From NCBI RefSeq assembly GCF_030812475.1, contig NZ_JAUSSR010000003.1, positions 372,001-436,000 of the forward strand: DNA of 64,000 nucleotides, in the 5' to 3' direction. The position numbers and the translations under genes were made by a program. Numbering within the stretch: position 1 is the first letter of the stretch; the number at the start of each line of letters is the position of its first letter. The notes beneath the pieces are model-generated. The model was given only the letters and a program-made list of their open reading frames with translations, was not told the origin of the DNA and ran no database searches. The DNA is from Pseudomonas lini (GTDB lineage Bacteria; Pseudomonadota; Gammaproteobacteria; Pseudomonadales; Pseudomonadaceae). Positions 1-10,383 of this stretch are shown one piece after another.

Positions 1-294
1 TCGGCCCTGACCAAGGTGCCGGGCGTGGGCAAGAAGACTGCCGAGCGTTTGCTGGTGGAACTCAAGGACCGCTTCAAGGCCTGGGAAACGGTGCCGGCGA
101 TGTTCGCCCTGGTGCCCAACCAGCCGGGCGGGCCGGATGTAATGCCGGTCGCTACCGCCGAAAATGACGCGGTCAGCGCGCTGATTTCCCTGGGCTACAA
201 GCCGCAGGAAGCCAGCAAGGCGATTTCCGCGATCAAGGAGAAAGGTTTGAGCAGTGAAGACATGATTCGTCGTGCCCTGAAGGGAATGATTTAA
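1..294 (+). CDS. ruvA: RuvA, Holliday junction branch-migration subunit (C-terminal part)
   Basis: RuvA binds Holliday junctions as a tetramer and loads the RuvB motor. The open frame runs in from the window edge, so only the last ~97 residues are present. They begin in the second helix-hairpin-helix ([19 protein letters not shown]), followed by the flexible linker and the C-terminal UBA-like domain III (about the last 48 residues, [16 protein letters not shown]), which contacts RuvB. The stop codon is immediately followed by the ruvB start, so the two are co-translated. The N-terminal OB-fold lies outside the window. Confidence 0.95.
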   Translation, partial: SALTKVPGVGKKTAERLLVELKDRFKAWETVPAMFALVPNQPGGPDVMPVATAENDAVSALISLGYKPQEASKAISAIKEKGLSSEDMIRRALKGMI

Positions 295-1356
<1,062 letters not shown>

Positions 1357-1483
1357 TTAACTTTTGCGCGCTGAATTTTCGGGCATTGTGCTGTCCTAGG
1401 ACCGTACTTTCGCGAGAAAGCCGCAGAACAATGAAAAACAGTTGCCTGGCCGGATTGGCAACCTGAGGAGTAAGCACTAGAGT

Positions 1484-1951
1484 ATGCGCGCGCAAAACGG
1501 GCTTGGGCCTTTCGCATTTCGTTGTCGCGTTTATTACGAGGACACCGATGCGGGCGGCATCGTGTATTACGTCAATTACCTCAAGTTTATGGAACGGGCT
1601 CGAACCGAGCGGCTCCGCGAGCTGGGCTTTGCCCAGTCGGCGCTGGCAGGTGAGGACCTGTTGTTCGTCGTGCATTCCAGCGAAGCGCGTTACCACGCGC
1701 CGGCGCGACTGGACGACGAACTGCTGGTAAGCGCCGAGGTAATCGAATTGAACCGTGCCAGCCTGCGTTTCAAGCAGCAGGTCAGTCGGGCTACAGATAA
1801 TGTGCTGCTCTGCGAAGGGCAGTTTCTGGTGGCCTGTGTGCGCACTGACAGTTTAAAACCCCGGGCCATTCCCGAAGCTCTACGTACGGCCTTTGCCGAC
1901 GTGAGCGGCGCGGGTACACACTCAAAGCAGGAGATAAAGCGTGGAAGCTAA
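1484..1951 (+). CDS. ybgC: YbgC, Tol-Pal-associated acyl-CoA thioesterase
   Basis: Hotdog-fold thioesterase, first gene of the Tol-Pal operon; homologues hydrolyse acyl-CoA or acyl-ACP at the cytoplasmic membrane and may link phospholipid synthesis to the envelope complex. The 155-residue protein shows the YEDTDAGG signature with the catalytic Asp at ~22 and the helix motif FMERARTE. The conserved His of the usual VYHxNY motif is Tyr here (VYYVNY), a visible substitution. An AGGAG lies upstream at 1465-1469, rather far from the ATG. The 3' end overlaps tolQ by 11 bp. Confidence 0.93.
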   Translation: MRAQNGLGPFAFRCRVYYEDTDAGGIVYYVNYLKFMERARTERLRELGFAQSALAGEDLLFVVHSSEARYHAPARLDDELLVSAEVIELNRASLRFKQQVSRATDNVLLCEGQFLVACVRTDSLKPRAIPEALRTAFADVSGAGTHSKQEIKRGS

Positions 1952-2636
1952 CGTCGTCGACCATTCCTCCATGTGGAGCCTGGTCAGCAATGCCAGTATC
2001 GTGGTGCAACTGGTAATGCTGATCCTGGTAGCCGCATCGGTGACCTCATGGATCATGATCTTTCAGCGCAGCAACTTGCTGCGCGCCGGTCGACGTGCCC
2101 TGGAGAGCTTCGAGGAGCGTTTCTGGTCGGGCATCGACTTGTCCAAACTCTACCGCCAGGCGGGCAGCAACCCTGACCCGGATTCGGGCGTCGAGCAGAT
2201 CTTCCGTGCCGGTTTCAAGGAATTCTCCCGTTTGCGCCAGCAGGCTGGCGTCGATCCGGAAGCGGTGATGGAAGGCGTGGCCCGTGCCATGCGCGTCGCC
2301 ATTTCCCGTGAAGAAGAAAAGCTCGAGCAGAGCCTGCCGTTCCTCGCCACCGTCGGTTCCGTCAGCCCTTACATAGGTCTGTTCGGTACGGTCTGGGGCA
2401 TCATGAACTCCTTCCGTGGCCTGGCCACTGCCCAGCAAGCGACCCTGGCCACTGTCGCGCCAGGTATCGCCGAAGCACTGATCGCCACCGCGATCGGTCT
2501 GTTCGCCGCGATCCCGGCCGTTATCGCTTACAACCGTTTTGCTGCCCGCAGCGAAACCCTGCTGGGCCGTTACTACACCTTCGCCGATGAATTCCAGGCG
2601 ATCCTGCACCGTAAAGTGCACACCAGCGAAGAATAA
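1941..2636 (+). CDS. tolQ: TolQ, inner-membrane proton channel subunit of Tol-Pal
   Basis: TolQ and TolR form the proton-motive-force-driven motor that energises TolA during outer-membrane constriction. The MotA/TolQ/ExbB protein is 231 residues with three membrane segments (about 16-37, 135-155, 168-190) and the conserved [19 protein letters not shown] stretch. The GTG start is preferred over the ATG at 1971 because an AGGAG at about 1930 precedes it and the extra N-terminus matches Pseudomonas TolQ. It overlaps ybgC and is 14 bp from tolR. Confidence 0.96.
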   Translation: MEANVVDHSSMWSLVSNASIVVQLVMLILVAASVTSWIMIFQRSNLLRAGRRALESFEERFWSGIDLSKLYRQAGSNPDPDSGVEQIFRAGFKEFSRLRQQAGVDPEAVMEGVARAMRVAISREEEKLEQSLPFLATVGSVSPYIGLFGTVWGIMNSFRGLATAQQATLATVAPGIAEALIATAIGLFAAIPAVIAYNRFAARSETLLGRYYTFADEFQAILHRKVHTSEE

Positions 2637-2650
2637 GCAGGTAATTTCCA

Positions 2651-3112
2651 ATGGCTTTAATCGCTCGAGCTCGCAAAAAGCGCAAGCCGGTTGCCGAGAT
2701 GAACGTGGTGCCTTACATCGACGTGATGCTGGTACTGCTGGTCATCTTCATGGTGACCGCGCCGATGCTCAATCAGGGCGTGAAAGTTGATCTGCCCAAG
2801 GTTTCCAGCGAAGCCTTGCCGCAGGACAACAACACCCAGGTCCTGACCATTTCGATCAAGGCTGACAAGACCTATTACTGGAACCTTGGCAGCGAAGTCG
2901 ACACCGAAAAGCAGCAGGACAAGGCCATGACCTTGCCGCAAATGACCAGCGCGGTGACCAAGATCATCAGCGCCGGCAACAGTAACGGCAAGCGTACCCA
3001 GGTGTTCATCCGCGGCGACAAGACCGTCGATTACGGTGCCGTCATGGGTGCCATGGGCGGGTTGCAGAAAGCCGGGGTCGGTAATGTTGGCTTGATTACC
3101 GAGGCACCCTGA
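2651..3112 (+). CDS. tolR: TolR, Tol-Pal motor subunit
   Basis: TolR is an ExbD-family inner-membrane protein that partners TolQ. It is 153 residues: a basic cytoplasmic N-terminus, one transmembrane helix (~22-42, YIDVMLVLLVIFMVTAPM) containing the proton-relay Asp (YIDVML), and a periplasmic domain. Its TGA overlaps the tolA ATG by one base (3112), a classic coupled arrangement. Confidence 0.95.
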   Translation: MALIARARKKRKPVAEMNVVPYIDVMLVLLVIFMVTAPMLNQGVKVDLPKVSSEALPQDNNTQVLTISIKADKTYYWNLGSEVDTEKQQDKAMTLPQMTSAVTKIISAGNSNGKRTQVFIRGDKTVDYGAVMGAMGGLQKAGVGNVGLITEAP

Positions 3113-4254
3113 TGCAGCAAATGCGAGAGCCGTCCGCCTCGGAAAGCTATTTCTGGCCTAGTGTCTGGGCGCTGGTCTTGCACGTGCTGGTTTTCGGCAT
3201 GCTGTTCGTCAGTTTTGCCTTCACACCGGAACTGCCGCCGGCCAAGCCGATTGTCCAGGCCACCCTGTACCAGCTGAAATCGAAAAGTCAGGCGACCACC
3301 CAGACCAATCAGAAGATTGCGGGTGAGGCGAAGAAATCCGCCGCGCGCCAGACCGAAGTCGAACAGATGGAACAGAAAAAGATCGAGCAGGAAGCGATCA
3401 AGGCCGCGGAACAAAAGAAGGAAGACGCCGCTCAAAAAGCCGAAGAATCCAAGAAGGCCGACGAGACGAAGAAAGCGGAAGAGGCAAAAAAGGCTGATGA
3501 GGCCAAGAAAGCCGACGAATCCAAGAAAGCCGATGACGCCAAGAAAGCCGATGAAGCGAAGAAGACCGCGGAAGCCAAAAAGGCCGAAGAGAAACAATTG
3601 GCTGATATAGCCAAGAAGAAGTCTGAGGAAGAAGCCAAGAAAGCGGCTGAGGAAGAGGCCAAGAAAGCGGCTGCGGAAGCAGCTAAAAAAGCGGCTGCCG
3701 AAGAAGCGAAGAAAAAGATCGTCGAAGACGCGAAAAAGAAAGCCGCGGAAGACGCAAAGAAGAAATCCGACGCTGAAGAGGCGAAGAAGAAAGTCGCCGA
3801 AGACGCGAAGAAGAAAGCTGCTGCTGCCGATGCTGCGAAGAAAAAGTCGCAGGAAGCGGCACGCAAGTCCGCCGAAGACAAAAAGGCCCAGGCCTTGGCA
3901 GATTTGCTTTCCGACACGCCGCAACGTCAGCAGGCCTTGGCGGATGAGCAGGGTGACGAAGTCGCCGGCAGTTTCGATGACCTGATTCGCGCTCGTGCAG
4001 CGGAAGGCTGGGCTCGTCCACCTTCGGCGCGCAAAGGCATGACGGTCGTGTTGCAAATTGGCATGTTGCCGGACGGTACCTTGACCTCGGTCAGCGTGGC
4101 CAGGTCCAGCGGCGATGGTCCGTTCGACGCTTCGGCGGTTGCAGCGGTCAAGAATATTGGACGTTTGACAGAAATGCAGGGAATGAAACCGAGCGATTTC
4201 GCTCCCTATCGTTCATTCAAGATGACATTCACACCTGAGGATCTAGCCTTGTGA
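3112..4254 (+). CDS. tolA: TolA, envelope-spanning Tol-Pal protein
   Basis: TolA connects the TolQR motor to Pal/TolB across the periplasm. The 380-residue protein has an N-terminal membrane anchor (~13-35), a long Lys/Ala/Glu/Asp-rich helical domain II (~residues 65-265) made of short repeats such as AKKADE, ESKKADD and EEAKKAA, and a C-terminal domain III (~285-380) with the [18 protein letters not shown] region. The coding DNA at 3430-3870 is internally repetitive and purine-rich, a likely site of length variation. The stop overlaps the tolB GTG. Confidence 0.95.
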   Translation: MQQMREPSASESYFWPSVWALVLHVLVFGMLFVSFAFTPELPPAKPIVQATLYQLKSKSQATTQTNQKIAGEAKKSAARQTEVEQMEQKKIEQEAIKAAEQKKEDAAQKAEESKKADETKKAEEAKKADEAKKADESKKADDAKKADEAKKTAEAKKAEEKQLADIAKKKSEEEAKKAAEEEAKKAAAEAAKKAAAEEAKKKIVEDAKKKAAEDAKKKSDAEEAKKKVAEDAKKKAAAADAAKKKSQEAARKSAEDKKAQALADLLSDTPQRQQALADEQGDEVAGSFDDLIRARAAEGWARPPSARKGMTVVLQIGMLPDGTLTSVSVARSSGDGPFDASAVAAVKNIGRLTEMQGMKPSDFAPYRSFKMTFTPEDLAL

Positions 4255-5552
4255 GAAACCTTCTTCGAGGAATGCTTGTCGTTATCTGCTGCCTGGCAGG
4301 TATGGCGACAGCAGATGAAAAAAACATTCTGGTCACCAGCGGCAGCGATCGGGCCACTCCGATCGCCGTCGTTCCGTTTGGTAACCAGGGCGGCAGCGTG
4401 CTGCCGGACGACATGGCCGAAATCATCGGCAACGACCTGCGCAACTCGGGTTACTACTCGCCGATTCCAAAGCAGAACATGATCAGCCAGCCGAGCCAGG
4501 CCAGCGAAATCATCTTCCGTGACTTCAAGGCGCTGGGCGCCCAGTACGTCATGGTCGGCAGCGTTGCACCGGCGGGCGGGCGCCTGCAGGTTCAATACGC
4601 ACTGTTCAACGTCGCCACCGAACAGCAAGTGCTGACCGGCAGCGTCTCGGGCAGCGTCGATCAGCTGCGCGACATGTCGCACTACATCGCCGACCAGTCG
4701 TTCGAAAAACTCACCGGTATCAAAGGTGCGTTCTCGACACGTCTGCTGTACGTGACCGCCGAGCGCTTCTCCGAGAAGAACACGCGCTACACCCTGCAAC
4801 GTTCGGACTATGACGGTGCTCGTGCTGTCACCCTGCTGCAATCGCGCGAGCCGATCCTGTCTCCGCGCTTCGCACCGGATGGCAAGCGCATCGCCTATGT
4901 GTCGTTCGAGCAGAAGCGTCCGCGCATTTTCATGCAGAACATCGACACCGGGCGCCGTGAGCAGATCACCAATTTCGAAGGCCTGAATGGCGCACCCGCC
5001 TGGTCCCCGGATGGCAATCGCCTGGCGTTCGTGCTGTCCAAGGACGGTAACCCGGACATCTACGTGATGAACCTGGGTTCGCGCCAGATCACCCGTGTCA
5101 CCAACGGCCCCGGCATCAACACCGAACCGTTCTGGGGCAAGGATGGTTCGACCATCTACTTCACCTCCGACCGTGGCGGCAAGCCACAGATCTACAAAAC
5201 CAGCGCCGGTGGCGGTGGTGCGGAGCGTGTGACCTTCATTGGTAACTACAATGCCAACCCTAAACTGTCGGCTGACGAAAAGACCCTGGTCATGATCCAT
5301 CGCCAGGAAGGTTTCACCAATTTCAAGGTGGCGGCCCAGGATTTGCAACGCGGCAGTGTAAAGATACTCACTGATAGCACTCTGGACGAGTCACCTACTG
5401 TTGCGCCCAACGGCACCATGGTAATCTACGCCACCCGCCAGCAGGGCCGGGGAGTCTTGATGCTCGTGTCCATTAATGGACGCGTGAGGCTCCCGCTTCC
5501 TACCGCACAAGGCGAAGTCAGAGAACCGTCCTGGTCCCCTTACCTGAACTGA
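4251..5552 (+). CDS. tolB: TolB, periplasmic beta-propeller of Tol-Pal
   Basis: TolB is the periplasmic partner that binds Pal and TolA. The 433-residue protein has an N-terminal Sec signal (~1-21, ending GMATA), an N-terminal alpha/beta domain and a C-terminal beta-propeller with PD40-type repeats ([24 protein letters not shown] and similar). The GTG start overlaps the tolA stop by four bases. The gap to pal is 52 bp with no obvious terminator, so pal probably reads through. Confidence 0.96.
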   Translation: MRNLLRGMLVVICCLAGMATADEKNILVTSGSDRATPIAVVPFGNQGGSVLPDDMAEIIGNDLRNSGYYSPIPKQNMISQPSQASEIIFRDFKALGAQYVMVGSVAPAGGRLQVQYALFNVATEQQVLTGSVSGSVDQLRDMSHYIADQSFEKLTGIKGAFSTRLLYVTAERFSEKNTRYTLQRSDYDGARAVTLLQSREPILSPRFAPDGKRIAYVSFEQKRPRIFMQNIDTGRREQITNFEGLNGAPAWSPDGNRLAFVLSKDGNPDIYVMNLGSRQITRVTNGPGINTEPFWGKDGSTIYFTSDRGGKPQIYKTSAGGGGAERVTFIGNYNANPKLSADEKTLVMIHRQEGFTNFKVAAQDLQRGSVKILTDSTLDESPTVAPNGTMVIYATRQQGRGVLMLVSINGRVRLPLPTAQGEVREPSWSPYLN

Positions 5553-5604
5553 CGCGGCGCTACACGTTGTACTTAACACATTGGGGTTCATTAGGAGTTT
5601 CACG

Positions 5605-6108
5605 ATGGAAATGCTGAAGTTTGGTAAGTTTGCTGCTCTGGCTCTGGCTTTGTCCGTAGCCGTTGGTTGCTCGTCCAAAGGCGGCGACAATGCCGGTGAA
5701 GGCGCAGTGGCTGTTGATCCAAACGCTGGTTACGGCGCAAACACCGGTGCCGTTGATGGTTCCCTGAGCGAAGAAGCTGCTCTGCGCGCCATCACCACTT
5801 TCTACTTCGAATACGACAGTTCGGACCTGAAGCCAGAAGCCATGCGCGCTCTGGACGTTCACGCCAAAGACCTGAAAGCAAACGGCGCTCGCGTTGTTCT
5901 GGAAGGCAACACCGACGAACGTGGTACTCGTGAGTACAACATGGCACTGGGCGAGCGTCGTGCGAAAGCCGTTCAGCGTTACCTGGTACTGCAAGGCGTT
6001 TCCCCAGCTCAGCTGGAACTGGTTTCCTACGGCGAAGAGCGTCCAGTTGCTACCGGCAACGACGAGCAGTCCTGGGCTCAAAACCGTCGCGTCGAACTGC
6101 GTAAGTAA
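5605..6108 (+). CDS. pal: Pal, peptidoglycan-associated outer-membrane lipoprotein
   Basis: Pal anchors the outer membrane to peptidoglycan. The 167-residue protein has a lipoprotein signal with lipobox AVGC (Cys ~22) and a C-terminal OmpA-like domain with the peptidoglycan-binding [19 protein letters not shown] motif. The start at 5605 is chosen because an AGGAG sits at 5593-5597 and the signal peptide begins MEMLKFGK; a TTG 24 bases upstream would only add eight unlikely residues. Confidence 0.97.
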   Translation: MEMLKFGKFAALALALSVAVGCSSKGGDNAGEGAVAVDPNAGYGANTGAVDGSLSEEAALRAITTFYFEYDSSDLKPEAMRALDVHAKDLKANGARVVLEGNTDERGTREYNMALGERRAKAVQRYLVLQGVSPAQLELVSYGEERPVATGNDEQSWAQNRRVELRK

Positions 6109-6114
6109 TTCGCC

Positions 6115-6951
6115 ATGCGAACGTGCCGTCGTGCTGTAACTGTCTTGGCTCTCAGCCTCGCGCCGCTTGCGGTGTGGGCTGCGGTTCCTGTGGTCGAGGA
6201 CAACTCCGGCTATAACAATAGCGGGAGCAGTTATCCGCCTGCAGGTTACGGTACGAACGGCGCCTATGCCGGGGGAGGGGTTTCGGCCCCTGTCTCGGCA
6301 CAGGGCGAGCTGTTCAACCAACTGCAATCGATGCAGGAGCAGATCTCGCGCCAACAAGGCATCATCGAAGTTCTGCAAAATGATGTAGCGCGCATGAAGC
6401 AAGAAAGCCTGGAGCGATATCAGGATCTTGATCGGCGCATAGGATCCGGCGTTGCACCAGCCGCGACTCCTGATAATTCTTCCACCGGTGGCGATTTGAA
6501 CGCCCCCGGTGCAGCAGCCGGCGCAGGGGCGGGAGCGGCGGCTCAAGCGCCTGCCGCGGGCGGCGAACCGGCGGATCCGGCGAAGGAAAAACTGTACTAC
6601 GATGCAGCCTTCGACCTGATCAAGGCCAAGGATTTCGACAAGGCCAGCCAGGCGTTTGCCGCATTCCTGCGCAAATACCCGAACAGCCAGTACGCGGGCA
6701 ACGCCCAGTACTGGTTGGGTGAAGTGAATCTGGCCAAAGGCGATTTGCAAGGCGCAGGCCAGGCATTTGCCAAGGTTTCGCAGTTGTACCCAAAGCACAA
6801 CAAAGTGCCTGATTCGCTGTACAAGCTCGCTGATGTGGAGCGTCGCCTTGGTCACCCCGACAAGGTCAAAGGCATTCTGCAACAGGTTGTGTCCCAATAT
6901 CCGGGCACTTCCGCCGCTCAGCTGGCGCAGCGTGATCTGCAAAAAATGTAA
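6115..6951 (+). CDS. cpoB: CpoB (YbgF), Tol-Pal-associated division coordinator
   Basis: Periplasmic protein that in E. coli coordinates Tol with PBP1B during septal peptidoglycan synthesis. The 278-residue protein has a Sec signal (~1-22), a trimerising coiled coil (~62-102, ELFNQLQSMQEQISRQQG onward), a low-complexity Ala/Gly/Pro linker (~115-150) and a C-terminal TPR domain (~158-278, KLYYDAAFDLIKAKDFDKA). It starts six bases after pal and is the last gene of the operon, followed by a terminator. Confidence 0.95.
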   Translation: MRTCRRAVTVLALSLAPLAVWAAVPVVEDNSGYNNSGSSYPPAGYGTNGAYAGGGVSAPVSAQGELFNQLQSMQEQISRQQGIIEVLQNDVARMKQESLERYQDLDRRIGSGVAPAATPDNSSTGGDLNAPGAAAGAGAGAAAQAPAAGGEPADPAKEKLYYDAAFDLIKAKDFDKASQAFAAFLRKYPNSQYAGNAQYWLGEVNLAKGDLQGAGQAFAKVSQLYPKHNKVPDSLYKLADVERRLGHPDKVKGILQQVVSQYPGTSAAQLAQRDLQKM

Positions 6952-6973
6952 GGGCTGCTTGAGCCGTTTTGAA

Positions 6974-7000
6974 GAAACCCGCGCTTGTCGCGGGTTTTTT
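6974..7000 (+). terminator. Rho-independent terminator after cpoB
   Basis: Perfect inverted repeat AACCCGCG / CGCGGGTT with a four-base loop, followed by a run of six T. It closes the tol-pal-cpoB operon and separates it from queE. Confidence 0.9.
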
Positions 7001-7103
7001 CGTTAGAATTCACGCCCTTTTTATGAAACACGCTTTTTGGGATCTGCGCGTTGGCGGGGTTCCTTGAAGTGCCTGACGGAGGCGGACAGCCTGTTTAGCT
7101 GTC

Positions 7104-7766
7104 ATGCCCGTGGCGACTATGCAAGACACATTGAGAATCACCGAAGTTTTCTACTCGTTGCAGGGTGAAACGCGGACTGCCGGGCTGCCCACTGTTTTTG
7201 TGCGCCTGACCGGTTGCCCATTGCGTTGCCAGTACTGCGACAGCGCCTACGCGTTCAGTGGCGGCACCGTTCGCACCCTCGACGACATCCTCGAGCAAGT
7301 GGCCGGTTTTCGCCCACGCTACGTGTGTGTCACCGGTGGCGAGCCGTTGGCGCAACCCAATGCCATCCCTTTGCTCACGCAGCTGTGTGATGCCGGTTAC
7401 GAAGTGTCGCTGGAAACCAGTGGCGCCCTGGATATCTCGGCGGTAGATTCCCGGGTCAGTCGCGTCGTCGATCTGAAAACCCCGGGTTCGAAAGAAGCAC
7501 ATCGCAACCGCTACGAGAACATCGAACTGCTCACACGCAACGATCAGGTGAAGTTTGTCATCTGTTCCCGGGAGGACTATGACTGGGCCGTGTCCAAGCT
7601 GATTCAGTACGGTCTGGATCAGCGCGCCGGCGAAGTCCTGTTCTCGCCAAGCCACCATGACTTGAATGCTCGGGACCTGGCGGACTGGGTGGTGGCGGAC
7701 AACCTGCCCGTGCGCCTGCAATTGCAGCTGCATAAATATCTTTGGAATGACGAGCCGGGGCGCTGA
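7104..7766 (+). CDS. queE: QueE, 7-carboxy-7-deazaguanine synthase
   Basis: Radical SAM enzyme converting CPH4 to CDG in preQ0/queuosine synthesis. The ~220-residue protein carries the cluster motif GCPLRCQYC (CxxxCxxC), the GGEP SAM-binding motif ([13 protein letters not shown]) and SLETSGAL. An in-frame ATG at 7119 ([17 protein letters not shown]) matches the usual Pseudomonas N-terminus and may be the true start; neither has a good Shine-Dalgarno. The gap to queC is one base, so they form an operon. Confidence 0.94.
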   Translation: MPVATMQDTLRITEVFYSLQGETRTAGLPTVFVRLTGCPLRCQYCDSAYAFSGGTVRTLDDILEQVAGFRPRYVCVTGGEPLAQPNAIPLLTQLCDAGYEVSLETSGALDISAVDSRVSRVVDLKTPGSKEAHRNRYENIELLTRNDQVKFVICSREDYDWAVSKLIQYGLDQRAGEVLFSPSHHDLNARDLADWVVADNLPVRLQLQLHKYLWNDEPGR

Positions 7767-7767
7767 A

Positions 7768-8460
7768 ATGTCTGAACAACTGAACACCACCGAAAAACGT
7801 GCAGTCATCCTGTTGTCCGGCGGCCTGGACTCGGCCACCGTCGTGGCGATGGCTCGTGCTGAAGGCTACAGCTGCTACACCATGAGCTTCGACTACGGTC
7901 AGCGCTCCCATGCCGAGCTGTACGCTGCCGAACGTGTCGCTCGTGACCTGGGGGTGGTCGAACACAAGGTGATCGGCCTGAACCTGAACGGTATCGGTGG
8001 CTCTGCGCTGACCGACAGCAGCATCGACGTGCCGGAAGTGGCGGGCGAGGGCATCCCGGTAACGTACGTGCCGGCGCGCAACACGGTGTTCCTGTCATTG
8101 GCGCTAGGCTGGGCCGAAGTGCTGGGTGCGCGTGACATCTTTATCGGCGTGAACGCCGTCGACTACTCCGGCTACCCGGATTGCCGCCCCGAGTTCATCG
8201 AGTCCTTCGAGCGCATGGCCAATCTGGCGACCAAGGCCGGTGTAGAAGGAAACGGATTCCGTATCCAGGCTCCCCTGCAGAACCTGAGCAAGGCACAGAT
8301 CGTCCAGGCCGGCGTGAAGCTCGGCGTCGATTACGGCCTGACCGTTTCCTGCTATCAGGCCGACGATAACGGCCGTGCATGCGGCAAATGCGATAGCTGC
8401 CGCCTGCGTGCAGAAGGCTTCGCGGCGGCCGGAATCAGCGACCCAACCCCTTATTTTTGA
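7768..8460 (+). CDS. queC: QueC, 7-cyano-7-deazaguanine (preQ0) synthase
   Basis: ATP-dependent enzyme that makes preQ0 from CDG, the step after QueE. The 230-residue protein has the PP-loop LSGGLDSAT near the N-terminus and the C-terminal zinc-binding cysteines ([18 protein letters not shown]). The start at 7768 follows the queE stop by one base; the reading frame is open further upstream inside queE, but conserved sequence begins here. No preQ1 riboswitch is evident upstream of the pair. Confidence 0.95.
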   Translation: MSEQLNTTEKRAVILLSGGLDSATVVAMARAEGYSCYTMSFDYGQRSHAELYAAERVARDLGVVEHKVIGLNLNGIGGSALTDSSIDVPEVAGEGIPVTYVPARNTVFLSLALGWAEVLGARDIFIGVNAVDYSGYPDCRPEFIESFERMANLATKAGVEGNGFRIQAPLQNLSKAQIVQAGVKLGVDYGLTVSCYQADDNGRACGKCDSCRLRAEGFAAAGISDPTPYF

Positions 8461-8478
8461 TTTATTTCAAATTAGGTG

Positions 8479-8506
8479 TTGAATAGTCCTTAAAAATCAG
8501 TATTAT
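8479..8506 (+). promoter_or_regulatory. Sigma-70 promoter of tRNA-Lys
   Basis: TTGAAT (8479-8484) and TATTAT (8501-8506) are separated by 16 bp, followed by a GC-rich ACGCGCC discriminator typical of stringently controlled stable RNA promoters. The tRNA begins 17 bases after the -10. Confidence 0.75.
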
Positions 8507-8523
8507 ACGCGCCACCACACAGC

Positions 8524-8599
8524 GGGTCGTTAGCTCAGTTGGTAGAGCAGTTGGCTTTTAACCAATTGGTCGTAGGTTCGAATCCCACACGACCCACCA
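8524..8599 (+). tRNA. tRNA-Lys (anticodon UUU)
   Basis: A complete 76-nt cloverleaf with encoded CCA. The acceptor arms GGGTCGT and ACGACCC pair fully, the anticodon stem GTTGG/CCAAT encloses the loop CTTTTAA with anticodon TTT, and the T-arm contains GTTCGAATC. It is very close to E. coli tRNA-Lys. It stands alone, with its own promoter, just after queC and 28 bp before a repeat that recurs beyond the next gene. Confidence 0.97.
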
Positions 8600-8627
8600 T
8601 TTTTGTAGCAGTTTTAAAAGTCTGGAA

Positions 8628-8674
8628 GGCCCACGCAAGTGAGGATTTCCGGATTTTTTTTTGCCCGCGATTTA
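8628..8674 (+). repeat. Left copy of ~45-bp direct repeat (tRNA side)
   Basis: Starts GGCCCACGCAAGTGAGGATT, continues through CGGA and nine T, and ends GCGATTT. The same sequence recurs at 10141-10186 with three substitutions and one T fewer. The two copies bracket the MFS transporter gene. The T-tract might also help end the tRNA transcript, but no strong hairpin precedes it. Confidence 0.8.
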
Positions 8675-8729
8675 GTGCTGGCAGGTCTGGAGGATCGGGC
8701 TTTAGCCAAGGAAGTAGTGGTTGCCTGGT

Positions 8730-10010
8730 TTACCTGGTCGCCGCGGTTTTCAATTCCCATGGTTTAAAGCTCAGCCATAACATCACTCCCGGTACCTGCA
8801 GCGCAATCATCACACCCAGCGACCACTGATAAGCCTCTACCGGATGGCCGTGCCCAGCTGCTGGCCACAGGTTCAGAATTTCTCCCATCAACCATTGCAA
8901 GACAAACGCCAGCACGAATACCAACAGGTTGAACGACGAACTGACTCGCCCGGCCAGTTCAGTCGATACCGACTGAGCCACGATCGCGTAGTTCATGGTG
9001 GTGGAGGTACCGAAGAAGCTGAAGCCCATGGCAATCAGCAGCGGCGATACAGGCAGTCCGCTGATCATCAGCGATTGAAACACGATGAAGATCGAAACCC
9101 CGACGCCGCACACCATGATCGGTTGCACGCCAAAGCGCCGCAGGTAGTCGGTGATCGAGCCGAAAGCCAGCGAGCCTGCAACCATCGCCACAGTGCCCCA
9201 GAGCAGGGTATTGGCCATGCTGGACTCGCTCAAGTGGGCGACATCGCGTAGCCACGGTCCCATCCACAGCGACAGCACCGACATATAGATCGCATGGGCA
9301 AATACCGAGTACAACGCCAGCCGCCAGAATACCCATGAGGAGTAAAGCGTTCCCACGGCCTTGGACATTTCGGCGAGCGTGGTGTGTTTGGGTTTATAGG
9401 TGCGCGGCACGCTGAGATGAATGACCACGCAGACAAGCAAAGTCAGTAGCGCCAGAATCAAGAATGCTTCACGCCATGAGATCCACTTGAGCAGTTCATG
9501 CAACGGCGTGGTGGACGCCATGGCGCCGAGGCCACCTACCGATAACAGGCATGCCGTACTCAGCGGCAGGCGTTCGACAGGCAGCCAGATGGCGCACGCC
9601 TTGATCGCACTCATCAGAGAACCGGCAACACCCAGGCCAATCAGGCCGCGACCAATGATCAGGCCCAGTTCCGTATGGGCGAAGCTGAAAATCAGCGAGC
9701 CCATCACCGCAAACAACAGCATGGGGGCCTGCACGCTGCGCGGCCCGTAGCGGTCGAGCAGGACGCCCAAGGGAATCTGCGCCGCGGCGAAAGTCAGAAA
9801 ATACACACCCGTCAGCAGGCCCAGGCTGCTGGCGGGCAGGTGCAGTTCCCGTTCCAGATCCACATAGATCAAGGCATTGACCGTACGAAACAGGTAGGAC
9901 ACAAAATGCCCGAGGCCAAAGGGGATGAATATGGTCAGAAACAGGTACAAAAACGTGTGTTTGACTTCCTGGTCGGCCTTGGAGCAAGAGCCTGTATTCT
10001 CATTGCTCAT
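8730..10010 (-). CDS. MFS transporter
   Basis: A 426-residue, 12-helix major facilitator. The cytoplasmic loop-2 motif is LLDRYGPRSVQAP after helix 2, and repeated GLGxAGSLMSA-type helices are visible; the central loop (~205-225) divides the two six-helix halves. Start at the ATG of MSNENTGS, 39 bases inside the longest frame, because hydrophobic sequence only begins ~20 residues later. The substrate cannot be named; general similarity is to sugar-acid/nitrate-type MFS carriers. It is a single gene on the minus strand, flanked by a 45-bp direct repeat next to tRNA-Lys, with no regulator beside it. Confidence 0.85.
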   Translation of the reverse strand: MSNENTGSCSKADQEVKHTFLYLFLTIFIPFGLGHFVSYLFRTVNALIYVDLERELHLPASSLGLLTGVYFLTFAAAQIPLGVLLDRYGPRSVQAPMLLFAVMGSLIFSFAHTELGLIIGRGLIGLGVAGSLMSAIKACAIWLPVERLPLSTACLLSVGGLGAMASTTPLHELLKWISWREAFLILALLTLLVCVVIHLSVPRTYKPKHTTLAEMSKAVGTLYSSWVFWRLALYSVFAHAIYMSVLSLWMGPWLRDVAHLSESSMANTLLWGTVAMVAGSLAFGSITDYLRRFGVQPIMVCGVGVSIFIVFQSLMISGLPVSPLLIAMGFSFFGTSTTMNYAIVAQSVSTELAGRVSSSFNLLVFVLAFVLQWLMGEILNLWPAAGHGHPVEAYQWSLGVMIALQVPGVMLWLSFKPWELKTAATR

Positions 10011-10383
10011 GTCGAAGGCGCCTCGCGTGTGGAAAAGGGGGAATGGCACATTTCACCATTCATTTTCTGCGCGCGATACGTGTCTGGTGTCTGTTTATTT
10101 TGTAGGAGGTTTCCCAGGGTAGTAAGTCAGTGCACCCGTCGGCCCACGCAAGTGAGGATTTGCGGATTTTTTTTGTCTGCGATTTGAGTTCGGCTCGGTC
10201 CTGGGCTGCTGCTCATCACACAGGTCAAAATCATCTTTTGCATCAATGGGATATTCTGTAGCCTTGCGCAGCTTCAACGTTGTCCATGCCTGATGACACT
10301 CACTCTCCCGGCGGTACCCTGAAGGGTCCGGAGCCGGGTGTATACTCGACTTTCGCGCGAAAGCGCCTGCAGGTCTTGCGAAC
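10011..10383. other. Intergenic region between MFS gene and nadA
   Basis: 373 bp between divergent genes. It holds the right copy of the direct repeat (10141-10186), a TATACT that could be a -10 for nadA (10341-10346) without a clear -35, and a perfect 14-bp palindrome CTTTCGCGCGAAAG just after it. No coding sequence is convincing here. Confidence 0.6.
10141..10186 (+). repeat. Right copy of ~45-bp direct repeat
   Basis: Same orientation as the copy at 8628-8674: GGCCCACGCAAGTGAGGATT, then CGGA, eight T, and GCGATTT at the end. The copies lie ~1.5 kb apart, so the interval is the MFS gene plus flanks. Confidence 0.8.

Noticed and set aside
3031..4056. 341-residue minus-strand frame rich in Phe/Leu/Gly opposite tolA
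   Set aside because: Apparent membrane protein is the complement of the Lys/Ala repeats of TolA.
4206..5348. 380-residue minus-strand frame opposite tolB
   Set aside because: Shadow of tolB; no independent signals.
6952..7103. preQ1 riboswitch before queE
   Set aside because: Only the cpoB terminator and unstructured sequence are found; no H-type pseudoknot pattern.
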